The notes below the pieces were generated by a model that did no database searches, was not told the origin of the DNA, and worked only from the letters and a program-made list of their open reading frames with translations. The position numbers and the translations under genes are program-made. 44,152 nt of DNA from contig JACQQM010000070.1 of NCBI GenBank assembly GCA_016207025.1, positions 1 through 44,152 on the forward strand, given 5' to 3'. Within the stretch, counting starts at the first letter, position 1. The number at the start of each line of letters is the position of its first letter. This stretch comes from Nitrospirota bacterium (lineage in GTDB: Bacteria; Nitrospirota; Nitrospiria; Nitrospirales; Nitrospiraceae). Below are positions 1-8,127 of the stretch, piece after piece.

Positions 1-137
1 AGCAGGACGCCGGGAAGGGAACCGACGCCAACGCATCATGGCAAGGCCCGGAGACGCCCGCCCTTCGTCAGCCGAGGCTGCTTTTCCCCGAAGTCTTTCC
101 CCACACGAAAGTCGGAAGAGCCAGAAGGATAAACCGG

Positions 138-740
138 TTACTTCCAGGTTCCCCGCTTCAGCCTCCAAGCCACCTCCGCGACCCGCCGACCCAGTTCCTG
201 AGCTGCAGCCAACTCTTTGGCATCAATCCCGGGGCTCTCCCCTTCGGTCGTCGCCGAGGCCCCGAAGGCGCCTCCTCCGCTCACGACAATCATCTGGTTC
301 CCCAGCATCGCGGACAGGATCGAGAGCATCGTTAACTCCTTACCGCCGGCCATCTGTCCGCCGGTGACAAATGCCGCCCCCACCTTGTCCCGCATTTTAA
401 ACTCCGGAAAGACTCCGAACTTGAGCTGCCAGTTGTCGAAGAAGGTCTTGACCTCACCGGCCATGTTGGACCAGTAGACTGGTGAACCGATGACCAGCGC
501 ATCAGCTGAAAACAGATCCTCCGCCGTGACCTGTCCGACGCGTTTGAGCGCGACCACCGTCCCCGACACATCCCTCGCTCCATCCACAATGCCCTGGGCC
601 ATCTTCTCCGTATTCCCGGTCATGGAATGATACGCCACCAGAACCTTGATCGAGAGCGACGGGTCGCCCGCTCCTGCCGCAGCCGGCAGTGTGAGAATCA
701 ACCACGTGAGAACGACAGCAAGGCGAGACATCCTGCGCAT
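138..740 (-). CDS. Flavodoxin-like / WrbA-type protein with a signal peptide
   Basis: Predicted FMN-binding flavodoxin-fold protein of 200 residues. The phosphate-binding loop SMTGNTEKM lies at about residues 39-47, and SPVYWSNMAGEVKTFFD follows as in WrbA-type NAD(P)H:quinone oxidoreductases. The ATG at 740 was chosen because AGGGG precedes it and because it yields a tidy signal peptide: MRRMSR, a hydrophobic stretch, then an AAAGAG cleavage region. A longer reading from 848 adds 36 residues without family similarity. Export is odd, since WrbA proteins are normally cytoplasmic and acquire FMN there. No partner gene overlaps it; the zinc-ribbon gene is about 117 bases upstream. Family assignment is firm; substrate and location are inferred. 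Confidence 0.85.
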   Translation of the reverse strand: MRRMSRLAVVLTWLILTLPAAAGAGDPSLSIKVLVAYHSMTGNTEKMAQGIVDGARDVSGTVVALKRVGQVTAEDLFSADALVIGSPVYWSNMAGEVKTFFDNWQLKFGVFPEFKMRDKVGAAFVTGGQMAGGKELTMLSILSAMLGNQMIVVSGGGAFGASATTEGESPGIDAKELAAAQELGRRVAEVAWRLKRGTWK

Positions 741-857
741 AAGACCCCTATGGTGTATGTTGGAAGAGACTCCTGAAAAGAACGGCAGCGGCGAGACGAG
801 CACTGTGCGTGTGGACGCGCCTTGGACGCAGTGCACGAGAAGGAGCATCGCCCAGGC

Positions 858-1043
858 TCAGCGTCGGAAGGTTTCCTCGTCCATGCGTTCCTCCACGGAC
901 ACCTCGGTCAACGAGCCTCGGTAATCGCACTTGTGACAGCGGATCCGCCATTCTTCAATCCACTTCTCCTGGACGTAAGACTGGCGGCACTTCGGGCACA
1001 CAAAGACACCCTTCTTGTAGTACACCATGCGCTTTTCTTTCAT
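858..1043 (-). CDS. Small zinc-ribbon protein
   Basis: A 61-residue basic protein with two Cys pairs, CPKC at 16-19 and CHKC at 36-39, forming a likely single zinc ribbon. The start at 1043 is preceded by GAGGAA at good spacing; a longer frame to 1112 adds nothing recognisable. It lies 89 bases downstream of the acyl-CoA ligase on the same strand and may be co-transcribed with it. Nothing in the sequence indicates whether it binds nucleic acid or protein. Hypothetical, but the ribbon and ribosome-binding site make it a credible gene. Confidence 0.65.
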   Translation of the reverse strand: MKEKRMVYYKKGVFVCPKCRQSYVQEKWIEEWRIRCHKCDYRGSLTEVSVEERMDEETFRR

Positions 1044-1132
1044 CGCTTCCTCGCCCTTTGGAAGAATTTCATGGCAGGATGGCACAGGAAATCGCCCGAT
1101 TGCAAGCCGCACAGTCTTCTTCGCCGTTCTTC

Positions 1133-2848
1133 TTACTCATCCTCGCGCCCGTTCTCGGTCGTTCCTTGTGGGTCCGCCCGTCTCTTCAGTTCTTCCTCCA
1201 CCAGCACACGCCGGAGGACTTTCCCCACCAGCGTCTTCGGAAGTTCGGCCCTGAACTCGACTCGTTTCGGGACCTTGAACCGCGCCAAGTCTTTGCGGCA
1301 GTGTTCCAAAATTTCCGCCGCGGTGGCTCGCTCCCCCTCCTTTAACACGACATACGCCTTGATGAGCTCTCCACGCAAGTCCTGCGGGAGTCCGACCACC
1401 ACCGCCTCTTTGACCTTCGGATGCCGGAGGAGCACTTCCTCGACTTCTCGGGGATACACGTTCTCGCCCCCTGACTTGATCATGTCCTTCTTGCGGCCCT
1501 CGATATAGAAGAAGCCGTCCGCATCCATCCGGGCCAAGTCGCCCGTGAAGAGCCACTCCTTTCTCAGAACGTGTCGAGTCTCCTCATCCCGTTTCCAATA
1601 GCGGCGCATGACTTGGGGACCGCTGACCACTAATTCTCCAGTCTCGCCGACCGGCATTTCACGTTCAGCGGTCTCCATGTCCACGATTTTTGCGTCGGTG
1701 TCCGGCAAGGGCAGGCCGACACTTCGACGCCGCCGCTGGCCCGACTCCGGATGAATCGGGTTGACGTGGGTCACTGGCCCCGCCTCCGTCAACCCATATC
1801 CTTCCACCAGCCGAGCCCCCGTCAATGCTTCGAATCGGTCCTGCACCGACGGATGCAGCGGGCCGGCGCCGCTGATGCACAGACGAATGGACCGAAGATC
1901 ATAGCGCTCGAGATGTTGATGGCTATTGATGGCCGAATACATCGCCGGAATACCCGGAAATACCGTGACCCTCTCTCGCGTGATCGTCTCCAGCACTTCC
2001 GCGACGTGAAACCGTGGGAGCAACGCCAGCGAGCCTCCCACGCCGATCGCCAAATTCTGGCACGCGCTCATGCCGTACACGTGAAAAAACGGCAACACCC
2101 CGAGGAACACTTCCTCCCCTTCGCGAAGAGTCGCCATCCAGTGCCGGCACTGCCACGTGTTGCAGACCAGGTTCCGGTGGGTCAGCACCACGCCTTTGGG
2201 GATTCCGGTCGTTCCCCCCGTGTACTGAAGCAGGGCAATGTCGTTCTGACTCACCTTGACGGAAGGAGGGCTCGCGGAGCCATCCATGAGCTGCCGCATG
2301 GTAGAGGTTGCCGGGCCGAACGTCTCACGGCGTGGGCGCCCCTGTTTCCTCGCTTTGATCGGGTGCAAGAGGCGTTTCAGCCAGGGCAGATAGTCTTCGA
2401 CCCCGGTCAGGATCACGCGCTTGAGGCAAGTCCGGCCGAGCAGCGGCTCGATCCGAGGGTACAACTGATCCAGGGCGAGAATCGTTTCGCATCCGGAGTC
2501 CATAATCTGATGTTCAATCTCGCTTTCGACGTAGAGGGGGTTGATTGGAGTGACCATCGCTCCGGCACGCATGCTTCCGTAGTAGCCGATGACGGTTTGC
2601 GGCAGATTCGGCAGCATGAGTCCCACGACACCGCCCGCTCGGACTCCCAGGCGGAGCAGGGCCTGGGCGAATTGATTCACGAGGGCATCCAGTTCGCGGT
2701 ATCGGATTACACGACCATAGAAGCGGATCGCCGGGCGATCGGGATACCGAATGGTGGAACGGGACAGCAGATCAGGCAGGACGATGTCGGGATAGGACAG
2801 CGTGCGAGGAATCCCGGGATCATACTGTGCTGTCCATATCCGGTCCAT
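1133..2848 (-). CDS. fadD: Long-chain fatty acid-CoA ligase (AMP-forming)
   Basis: Activates a carboxylic acid, probably a long-chain fatty acid, with ATP to the acyl-AMP and then to acyl-CoA. The 571 residues match the usual length. Motifs in order: the P-loop TGGTTGIPKG at about 210-219, YGLTEAGP at 351-358, TGD at 435-437, the hinge region GRKKDMIKSGGENVYP at 451-466, and the catalytic lysine near 543 in LPKTLVGK. A sigma-70-like promoter (TTGACA, 17 bases, TAGGGT) sits just upstream, giving a leader of under 20 bases. The adenylating superfamily is certain. Chain length cannot be read from sequence, so the symbol is provisional. Confidence 0.85.
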   Translation of the reverse strand: MDRIWTAQYDPGIPRTLSYPDIVLPDLLSRSTIRYPDRPAIRFYGRVIRYRELDALVNQFAQALLRLGVRAGGVVGLMLPNLPQTVIGYYGSMRAGAMVTPINPLYVESEIEHQIMDSGCETILALDQLYPRIEPLLGRTCLKRVILTGVEDYLPWLKRLLHPIKARKQGRPRRETFGPATSTMRQLMDGSASPPSVKVSQNDIALLQYTGGTTGIPKGVVLTHRNLVCNTWQCRHWMATLREGEEVFLGVLPFFHVYGMSACQNLAIGVGGSLALLPRFHVAEVLETITRERVTVFPGIPAMYSAINSHQHLERYDLRSIRLCISGAGPLHPSVQDRFEALTGARLVEGYGLTEAGPVTHVNPIHPESGQRRRRSVGLPLPDTDAKIVDMETAEREMPVGETGELVVSGPQVMRRYWKRDEETRHVLRKEWLFTGDLARMDADGFFYIEGRKKDMIKSGGENVYPREVEEVLLRHPKVKEAVVVGLPQDLRGELIKAYVVLKEGERATAAEILEHCRKDLARFKVPKRVEFRAELPKTLVGKVLRRVLVEEELKRRADPQGTTENGREDE

Positions 2849-2871
2849 CTGGTTCCAGCGAGCTCGGCGTT

Positions 2872-2900
2872 ACCCTACCGTGCCCCCCTGTGATTGTCAA
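2872..2900 (-). promoter_or_regulatory. Sigma-70-like promoter of the acyl-CoA ligase gene
   Basis: On the minus strand TTGACA (2895-2900) and TAGGGT (2872-2877) are separated by 17 bases. The predicted transcript would start near 2865, about 17 bases before the ATG at 2848. Confidence 0.6.
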
Positions 2901-2982
2901 CGGCGGGAATCGCGCGGCTCCGTCCTATCAACACTTCGGAAATAACAACGGGAGAGTGTATATGTTCGGCCGGGCAACGACC

Positions 2983-3011
2983 TTGACACACGTCAGGCGG
3001 CTCTTTAGGAT
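2983..3011 (+). promoter_or_regulatory. Sigma-70-like promoter directly abutting the DUF192 start codon
   Basis: TTGACA (2983-2988) is followed after 17 bases by TAGGAT (3006-3011). The -10 element ends only six bases before the ATG at 3018, so transcription would begin at or near the A of the start codon. The AGGA inside the -10 hexamer could also be read as a Shine-Dalgarno sequence if a more distant promoter is used. Confidence 0.5.
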
Positions 3012-3017
3012 TCGTGC

Positions 3018-3569
3018 ATGCTTGATGTCCCGTTCCAGCTATCTTGGAAACGGCTCTGGGGGACGGCCCTAGGGACTGGTCTCCTGACTCTCATGATGTT
3101 ATCGGGGCTCTCCGTTGAAGGAGGAGCGGGATCGGAGGGGAAGCCATCAGAGGAGAAACTGGTACCTGTCACCACTCCGCTTGGGGTCAGAATCCTCACC
3201 GAACTGGCCGATACCACCGAGAAACGAGCCCGAGGACTGATGTTTCGCGAGTCGCTGGCCAAGGGTCGCGGTATGCTGTTCACCTTCCCGGAGCCGCAGC
3301 ACTGGACCTTCTGGATGAAGAACACCCGGATTGCGCTGGACATTATCTGGCTGGATCGGCACAAGAAGATTGTGCACGTGGAACGGAATGTGCCGGGCTG
3401 CAGCCGGACCGACGATGGATGCCCCCAGTACCAGCCGAACGAGGAAGCCTTATACGTCCTGGAACTGGCAGCCGGGATGGCGGATTCCTTGAGGCTGGAA
3501 CGGGGGGTGAAGCTTCAGTTCCAAGTCCCCTCGCCCGTGACCGAGCCACGCTCGCCTCCGGCCCCATAG
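3018..3569 (+). CDS. Exported DUF192 family protein
   Basis: DUF192 (COG1430) protein of 183 residues with no established biochemical function. A signal peptide or anchor covers about residues 12-38. The family signature lies between about 75 and 120: RARGLMFRESL, then GRGMLFTFP and WTFWMKNTRIALDIIWLD. It is one of only three clear plus-strand genes in the window. It is divergent from the acyl-CoA ligase and convergent with rel, 24 bases apart with no evident terminator. The promoter hexamers almost touch its ATG, suggesting a leaderless or nearly leaderless message. Confidence 0.85.
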   Translation: MLDVPFQLSWKRLWGTALGTGLLTLMMLSGLSVEGGAGSEGKPSEEKLVPVTTPLGVRILTELADTTEKRARGLMFRESLAKGRGMLFTFPEPQHWTFWMKNTRIALDIIWLDRHKKIVHVERNVPGCSRTDDGCPQYQPNEEALYVLELAAGMADSLRLERGVKLQFQVPSPVTEPRSPPAP

Positions 3570-3593
3570 TTCGCGCGCGAGCGGGAAGACCTC

Positions 3594-5774
3594 CTAGCGT
3601 TCCTGCCACGAGCGGATACGTCGAGCCGTGATGACCCCAACCACGCGCTCAATTGCTTTCAGGACCCGGTCAAGGTGCACGGTGTCAGTGACTTCGATCA
3701 CAAAGTCCAGCACCGCCTTGCGGTCCTCTCGCGTCGTGATTTCGGCCCGGCTGATGTTCGCGTCGCACGCAGAGATGGCCGACGACACATTGGCCAACAC
3801 TCCCGTTTTGTCCACAGCGAGCACCGAGAGTTTCACGGCATGCGTGCTCTGAGCCGTTGTGTCCCAGTCCACCTCCACCAGCCGATCCTTGTCATAGTCA
3901 AGCGCGTCAAGATTGGGACAGCCCACGGAATGGATCGTGAGGCCTCGCCCGCGGGTGATATAGCCCATAATCCGATCCCCGGGAACTGGATTGCAGCACC
4001 GGGAAAGCTGCATGAGGAGATCGCGGCCCCCTTTGACCTTGACCCCCTTCTCCTCGTGTTTCCCTCCCGCCGGACGGACTGCGGGAACTTCTTCCGGGAC
4101 GCTCGGCCGCCCTTCGCCAGGACGCGGAGGAAGCAATCGGTTGATCACCTGGGCGGTCGATAGATGACCGTAGCCGATCGCCGCAACCATTTCATCCGTC
4201 GTCTCGAAGCCAGACTCACGTGCGACCTGCAGGAGCTTATCCGACTTCAACAACTGGGCGGGCGGCATGTCGTGGCGCCGGAACTCGCGTTCTAACAGGC
4301 GTCGGCCGATCTCGACGCTGCGTTTCTGCTCTTCCACCTTCAGCCAATGCTTGATTTTTGTCTTCGCCCGTGGCGTCCGGACGAATTTCAGCCAGTCTTT
4401 GTGGGGCACCTGCGTGGGTGACGTGAGAATTTCTACCGTATCGCCGCTGGCAAGCTGATGCTTGAGAGGCACGATCTTGCCATTCACCTTCGCGCCGACA
4501 CAATGATTGCCGATCTCCGTGTGAATGGCGTACGCGAAGTCGACGGGGGTTGACCCAAGCGGCATCTCCTTGACCATTCCCTTCGGCGTGAACACGTAGA
4601 CCACATCGTGAAACAAATCCAGCTTGACCGAATCCATGAACTGGCGGTTGTCGGTCAGATCCTGGTTCCACTCCACAAACTGCCGCAGCCAGCTAAACAC
4701 CTTTTTGTCCTTGTCATCAATCTGCCCGCGTTCCTTGTACTTCCAGTGCGCGGCGATGCCGTATTCTGCAACCCGATGCATCTCCTCGGTGCGAATCTGG
4801 AACTCCACGTGTTCGCCCTTGGGCCCCACGACCGTGGTATGGAGCGACTGGTACAGATTCGACTTCGGGATCGCGATGTAATCCTTGAACCGTCCGGGCA
4901 CAGGGCGCCAGAGTGAATGAATGAGGCCCAAGATTCCATAACAGTTCATCTTGGTGTCCGTGATGATGCGGATCGCCGTCAGGTCATACACCTCTTCGAA
5001 CGAAATGGATTGTCGCTCCATCTTCTGATAAACGCCGTAGAGGTGCTTGGGCCGCCCCTGCACCTCGCCCTTGAGGCCCGCCTCAGCCAACGCCTGCTTC
5101 ACGAGCCGGATGACCTCCTCGAGGTACTGCTGACGCTCTTCGTCCCGTTTGGCCACCCGCAATTTCAACGCGGCGAACACGTCCGGCTTCAGGTGTTTGA
5201 GGCACAAGTCCTCCAGCTCGTTCTTCATCCAGCCGATGCCCAGGCGATTAGCAAGCGGCGCATAGATTTCCAGCGTTTCCTGGGCGATCTGCTGTTGCTT
5301 GACCGCATGGAGATGCTCTAACGTCCGCATGTTATGGAGGCGATCGGCGAGCTTGATGAGGACGACCCGGATGTCATCCGCCATCGAGAGCACCATCTTC
5401 CGAAAGTTTTCGGCCTGCTTCTCCTCGTAGTTTCTGAACTGGATCTTTCCGATCTTGGTGACGCCGTCCACGAGACGCGCGATGTCCTTGCCGAACTCCC
5501 GCTCCAACTCCTCCGAGGTCGCGAGAGTGTCTTCCAAGGTGTCGTGCAGCAATCCGGCGACAATGGCGGTCACGTCCGATCGGAGCGAGGTCAGGACGCC
5601 TGCGACGGCCAGTGGATGCCGGAGGTACGGCTCACCCGACTTCCTGGTCTGCCCCTCGTGCGCCTTCGCCGAAAAGGCATAGGCCCGTTGTACCAGATCG
5701 ACATCCGCCTCCGGATTGTAGCTCTGGACCCGCTTCATCAATTGGTCGATGTCGGTAATCGTCTCGTACGGCAT
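3594..5774 (-). CDS. rel: Bifunctional (p)ppGpp synthetase/hydrolase
   Basis: Stringent-response enzyme of 726 residues. The N-terminal HD hydrolase carries GLLHDTLEDT, with the HD pair at 77-78, and RLHNM at about 145. The synthetase domain has RFKDYIAIPKSN at 295-306 and QIRTEEMHRVAEYGIAAHWKY-type sequence further on. A TGS domain and a C-terminal ACT domain follow. The RxKD form of the synthetase motif, rather than ExDD, and the intact HD pair mark the bifunctional Rel/SpoT class, not monofunctional RelA. It starts eight bases after the recJ stop, so recJ and rel very likely share a transcript. Confidence 0.95.
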   Translation of the reverse strand: MPYETITDIDQLMKRVQSYNPEADVDLVQRAYAFSAKAHEGQTRKSGEPYLRHPLAVAGVLTSLRSDVTAIVAGLLHDTLEDTLATSEELEREFGKDIARLVDGVTKIGKIQFRNYEEKQAENFRKMVLSMADDIRVVLIKLADRLHNMRTLEHLHAVKQQQIAQETLEIYAPLANRLGIGWMKNELEDLCLKHLKPDVFAALKLRVAKRDEERQQYLEEVIRLVKQALAEAGLKGEVQGRPKHLYGVYQKMERQSISFEEVYDLTAIRIITDTKMNCYGILGLIHSLWRPVPGRFKDYIAIPKSNLYQSLHTTVVGPKGEHVEFQIRTEEMHRVAEYGIAAHWKYKERGQIDDKDKKVFSWLRQFVEWNQDLTDNRQFMDSVKLDLFHDVVYVFTPKGMVKEMPLGSTPVDFAYAIHTEIGNHCVGAKVNGKIVPLKHQLASGDTVEILTSPTQVPHKDWLKFVRTPRAKTKIKHWLKVEEQKRSVEIGRRLLEREFRRHDMPPAQLLKSDKLLQVARESGFETTDEMVAAIGYGHLSTAQVINRLLPPRPGEGRPSVPEEVPAVRPAGGKHEEKGVKVKGGRDLLMQLSRCCNPVPGDRIMGYITRGRGLTIHSVGCPNLDALDYDKDRLVEVDWDTTAQSTHAVKLSVLAVDKTGVLANVSSAISACDANISRAEITTREDRKAVLDFVIEVTDTVHLDRVLKAIERVVGVITARRIRSWQER

Positions 5775-5782
5775 ACGGCGTC

Positions 5783-7486
5783 TTACAAATCAGGACTCGC
5801 CTTCACATCTCTGATGCGCAATTGGATCCGATCAAGCCCGTTCCAACGATTCAACTCGGGCACGAACGCCACATCCAAGGTCCGCTCGATCGAAAGCCCT
5901 CGATCGGCCAAGGAGCCCATGCGAAATCCGATCCCATCGAAGGGGGGTGAATCCCCATGCCGGACCGACAACTTCAGATGACCATCGCCCACAACCCGCG
6001 TGGCTACGATGGACAAATTTCTGGCCGCGAGCGTCGGTTCAGGATTCCCTGCGCCAAATGGGCGTAGCATAGCCAGCTCGCGGACAAGCTGCTGGTTGAC
6101 GTCTCGCAAGCTGACCTCCGCATCCACATGAAGGAGCGGAACCCGGGGCCGATCCCCCGCCCACGCCGACGCGATGCCCGCGAATCTGTCCCGGAACTCC
6201 GGGAGACGGGACTCAAGGACCGTGAGGCCGGCTGCACAGGGATGCCCCCCAAACCCCTCCAAGAGATCGCGGCAGGCGAAGAGGGCTTGATAGAGATCAA
6301 AGCCCGGCACGCTCCGGGCCGAGCCCTTTCCGACCCCATGCTCGTTCACGGCCACGACCACGGCAGGCCGATGATACCGATCCACTAACCTGGCAGCCAC
6401 GATCCCGACCACACCGAGGTGCCAGTGTCGCGCTCCGAGCACCAGTGCCGGGGGCGCCTCCCTGTTTCCCGCCAGCGCCAGCGCTTCCGTCGTCGTCTTC
6501 TCTTCGATTCGCTGCCGCTCCCGGTTCAATTGCTCAAGCTGCTCGGCGAGATCCCTGGCCTCCAAATCTAACTCGGTGGTGAGCAGCCGCACGCCAGTCT
6601 CGGCATGCGCCACTCGTCCAGCGGCATTAATCCGGGGGGCCAACCGGAAGGCCACGGTGTCGGTCGTGCACTCGCGGTCAACGCCCGCCACCTGTTTGAG
6701 CGCGCGCAAGCCGCAACGAGCGCCTCGCGACATGAGCGCGAGCCCCTCTCGGACGAAATACCGATTCTCGTCCTGCAACGGCACCACGTCCGCAACTGTG
6801 GCCAAGGCCACTAAGTCCAGCAGCGATTCCGGATCGAGCGAATCGGCACCATACTTTTCCGCATAAGCCTGCACCACCTTGAAGGCCAGCCCACCGGAAC
6901 AGAGCCCGTCGAACGGGTACACCGAATCCGCCCGATGGGGGTTCAGAACCGCCAATGCCGGGGGCAAACGGGCTTCGGCCTGGTGATGGTCCGTGATAAT
7001 GACGTCAAGCCCGAGCCTGCCGGCCACTTCGACTTCGCGATGGGCCGTCGTCCCGCAATCCGACGTCACCAGCAACATCACCCCTTCCTGTCGGAGTCGA
7101 CGAAGCGCCTGTTCGTTGAGCCCATACCCTTCCCGCACCCGGTGCGGAATATAGGCGGTCACGTCGGCTCCGAGACTGCGGAAAAACGTCAGAAAGAGGC
7201 TGGTCGCCGAAATCCCGTCTACATCATAATCGCCGTAAAAACAGACCCGCTCGCCAGCAGCGACCGCCCGGTGGAGGCGATCGACCGCCTTTTCCATATC
7301 GGGAATCAAGAAAGGATCGTGCAAGGCGACCTGTTTCGGCGACATCCAGCAGCGCGCCTGTTCCATGGACACGACCCCGCGCGCGAGCAAAACTGATGCC
7401 GTAATCGGGGAAATCGAGAGCGCATGGGCGAGCATTCTTTGCTCTTCATGGTTCACTGCATGAACAACCCATTGTTTCTCGACCAT
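5783..7486 (-). CDS. recJ: Single-stranded-DNA-specific 5'-3' exonuclease RecJ
   Basis: DHH-family nuclease that degrades single-stranded DNA from the 5' end in recombination and mismatch repair. It has 567 residues, the normal core length. Metal-binding motifs: YGDYDVDG at 84-91, SDCGTT at 142-147 and DHH at 166-168. The DHHA1 part includes GVVGIVAARL near 358 and GFGGH at 411-415, and an OB-fold region follows. It is the first gene of a two-gene unit with rel. A promoter with a consensus TTGACA lies about 60-90 bases upstream. Confidence 0.95.
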   Translation of the reverse strand: MVEKQWVVHAVNHEEQRMLAHALSISPITASVLLARGVVSMEQARCWMSPKQVALHDPFLIPDMEKAVDRLHRAVAAGERVCFYGDYDVDGISATSLFLTFFRSLGADVTAYIPHRVREGYGLNEQALRRLRQEGVMLLVTSDCGTTAHREVEVAGRLGLDVIITDHHQAEARLPPALAVLNPHRADSVYPFDGLCSGGLAFKVVQAYAEKYGADSLDPESLLDLVALATVADVVPLQDENRYFVREGLALMSRGARCGLRALKQVAGVDRECTTDTVAFRLAPRINAAGRVAHAETGVRLLTTELDLEARDLAEQLEQLNRERQRIEEKTTTEALALAGNREAPPALVLGARHWHLGVVGIVAARLVDRYHRPAVVVAVNEHGVGKGSARSVPGFDLYQALFACRDLLEGFGGHPCAAGLTVLESRLPEFRDRFAGIASAWAGDRPRVPLLHVDAEVSLRDVNQQLVRELAMLRPFGAGNPEPTLAARNLSIVATRVVGDGHLKLSVRHGDSPPFDGIGFRMGSLADRGLSIERTLDVAFVPELNRWNGLDRIQLRIRDVKASPDL

Positions 7487-7807
7487 CAGCCTCCTTCCTG
7501 TGCCCGATCGGACGGCTGAACGCGCACAACCTGCTGAGATTTAAGGAGAATGTAATCCTTCGCAAAGGCTTTTGTCAAACTCGCCTGCTCACCGGCCGGA
7601 CTCGCGCGTAAAGAAGCAGAAGCCTCGCAAGACACAGTCCGGTCATGATACCCCAGACTAATCGCGCAGTTGTGGATTAAATGGACGAAGAGGACGGAGA
7701 GGATGGCTCAAAACAAAGGATGGCGATCGCACCAACCGGAAAGGGCCGCTCTTCGCCGGAACCCGTGCAGAAGGAGACGAGTCTTGCCACGATGGATCCG
7801 GCCATAC
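7487..7807. other. 321-base intergenic region between recJ and pup
   Basis: The recJ-proximal third holds a promoter (7549-7578). The rest shows no credible gene on either strand: plus-strand frames here are antisense to pup or lack a ribosome-binding site. CCGGACT and AGTCCGG form a distant seven-base inverted repeat near 7594-7642 with no T-run. No clear terminator for pup was found. Confidence 0.5.
7549..7578 (-). promoter_or_regulatory. Sigma-70-like promoter of recJ-rel
   Basis: On the minus strand a consensus TTGACA (7573-7578) is followed after 18 bases by TACATT (7549-7554). The predicted leader before the recJ ATG is about 55 bases. Confidence 0.55.
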
Positions 7808-8005
7808 CTACTGGCCTCCCTTCTGCACGTAATTTTTCACGAATTCTTCCGCATTCTTTTCCAGAACGTCGTCAATCTCATCGACAAGTTTATCGATATC
7901 TTCCTTTATTTTTTTGCCGGCTTCGACAACTTTTGGATTGGGCTTCGCCTCCTCCTTCGCCTGTGTATCCCTCTTGGACTCCGGTCTCCTCTCCTGTTTC
8001 TCCAT
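7808..8005 (-). CDS. pup: Prokaryotic ubiquitin-like protein Pup
   Basis: A 65-residue, highly charged protein that is covalently attached to lysines of target proteins for degradation by a bacterial proteasome. The N-terminal half (1-25) is rich in K, E, R and Q. The C-terminal half carries the family core, KEDIDKLVDEIDDVLEKN at about 34-51, then EEFVKNYVQKGGQ to the end. The terminal GGQ form needs deamidation to GGE by Dop before PafA can ligate it (known for the family). GGAGGTG precedes the ATG at 8005, and a good promoter lies upstream. The gene stands alone: dop, pafA, mpa/arc and proteasome subunits are not in this window. Easily missed because of its size. Confidence 0.93.
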   Translation of the reverse strand: MEKQERRPESKRDTQAKEEAKPNPKVVEAGKKIKEDIDKLVDEIDDVLEKNAEEFVKNYVQKGGQ

Positions 8006-8072
8006 AGGAGCACCTCCATACGTCGGAATCTAGTTTTGCATGATGCTTGTCGGAATGCGATGACTCGTAGCC

Positions 8073-8101
8073 AGGATACCCCACGTCCCTGGCCCCGTCA
8101 A
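8073..8101 (-). promoter_or_regulatory. Sigma-70-like promoter of pup
   Basis: On the minus strand TTGACG (8096-8101) is followed after 17 bases by TATCCT (8073-8078). It lies between the hppA stop and the pup ATG and leaves a leader of about 60 bases, so pup can be expressed independently of hppA. Confidence 0.65.
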
Positions 8102-8127
8102 GCAAGCTTGAGTTTCCCCGGGGCGGC

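Noticed and set aside
3570-3593. CG-rich stretch between DUF192 and rel as a bidirectional terminator
   Set aside because: No T-run and no stable inverted repeat beyond alternating CG.
7681-8007. Plus-strand open frame of 108 residues across the pup region
   Set aside because: It is antisense to pup over much of its length and has no recognisable family, while the minus strand has a full Pup signature, promoter and ribosome-binding site.
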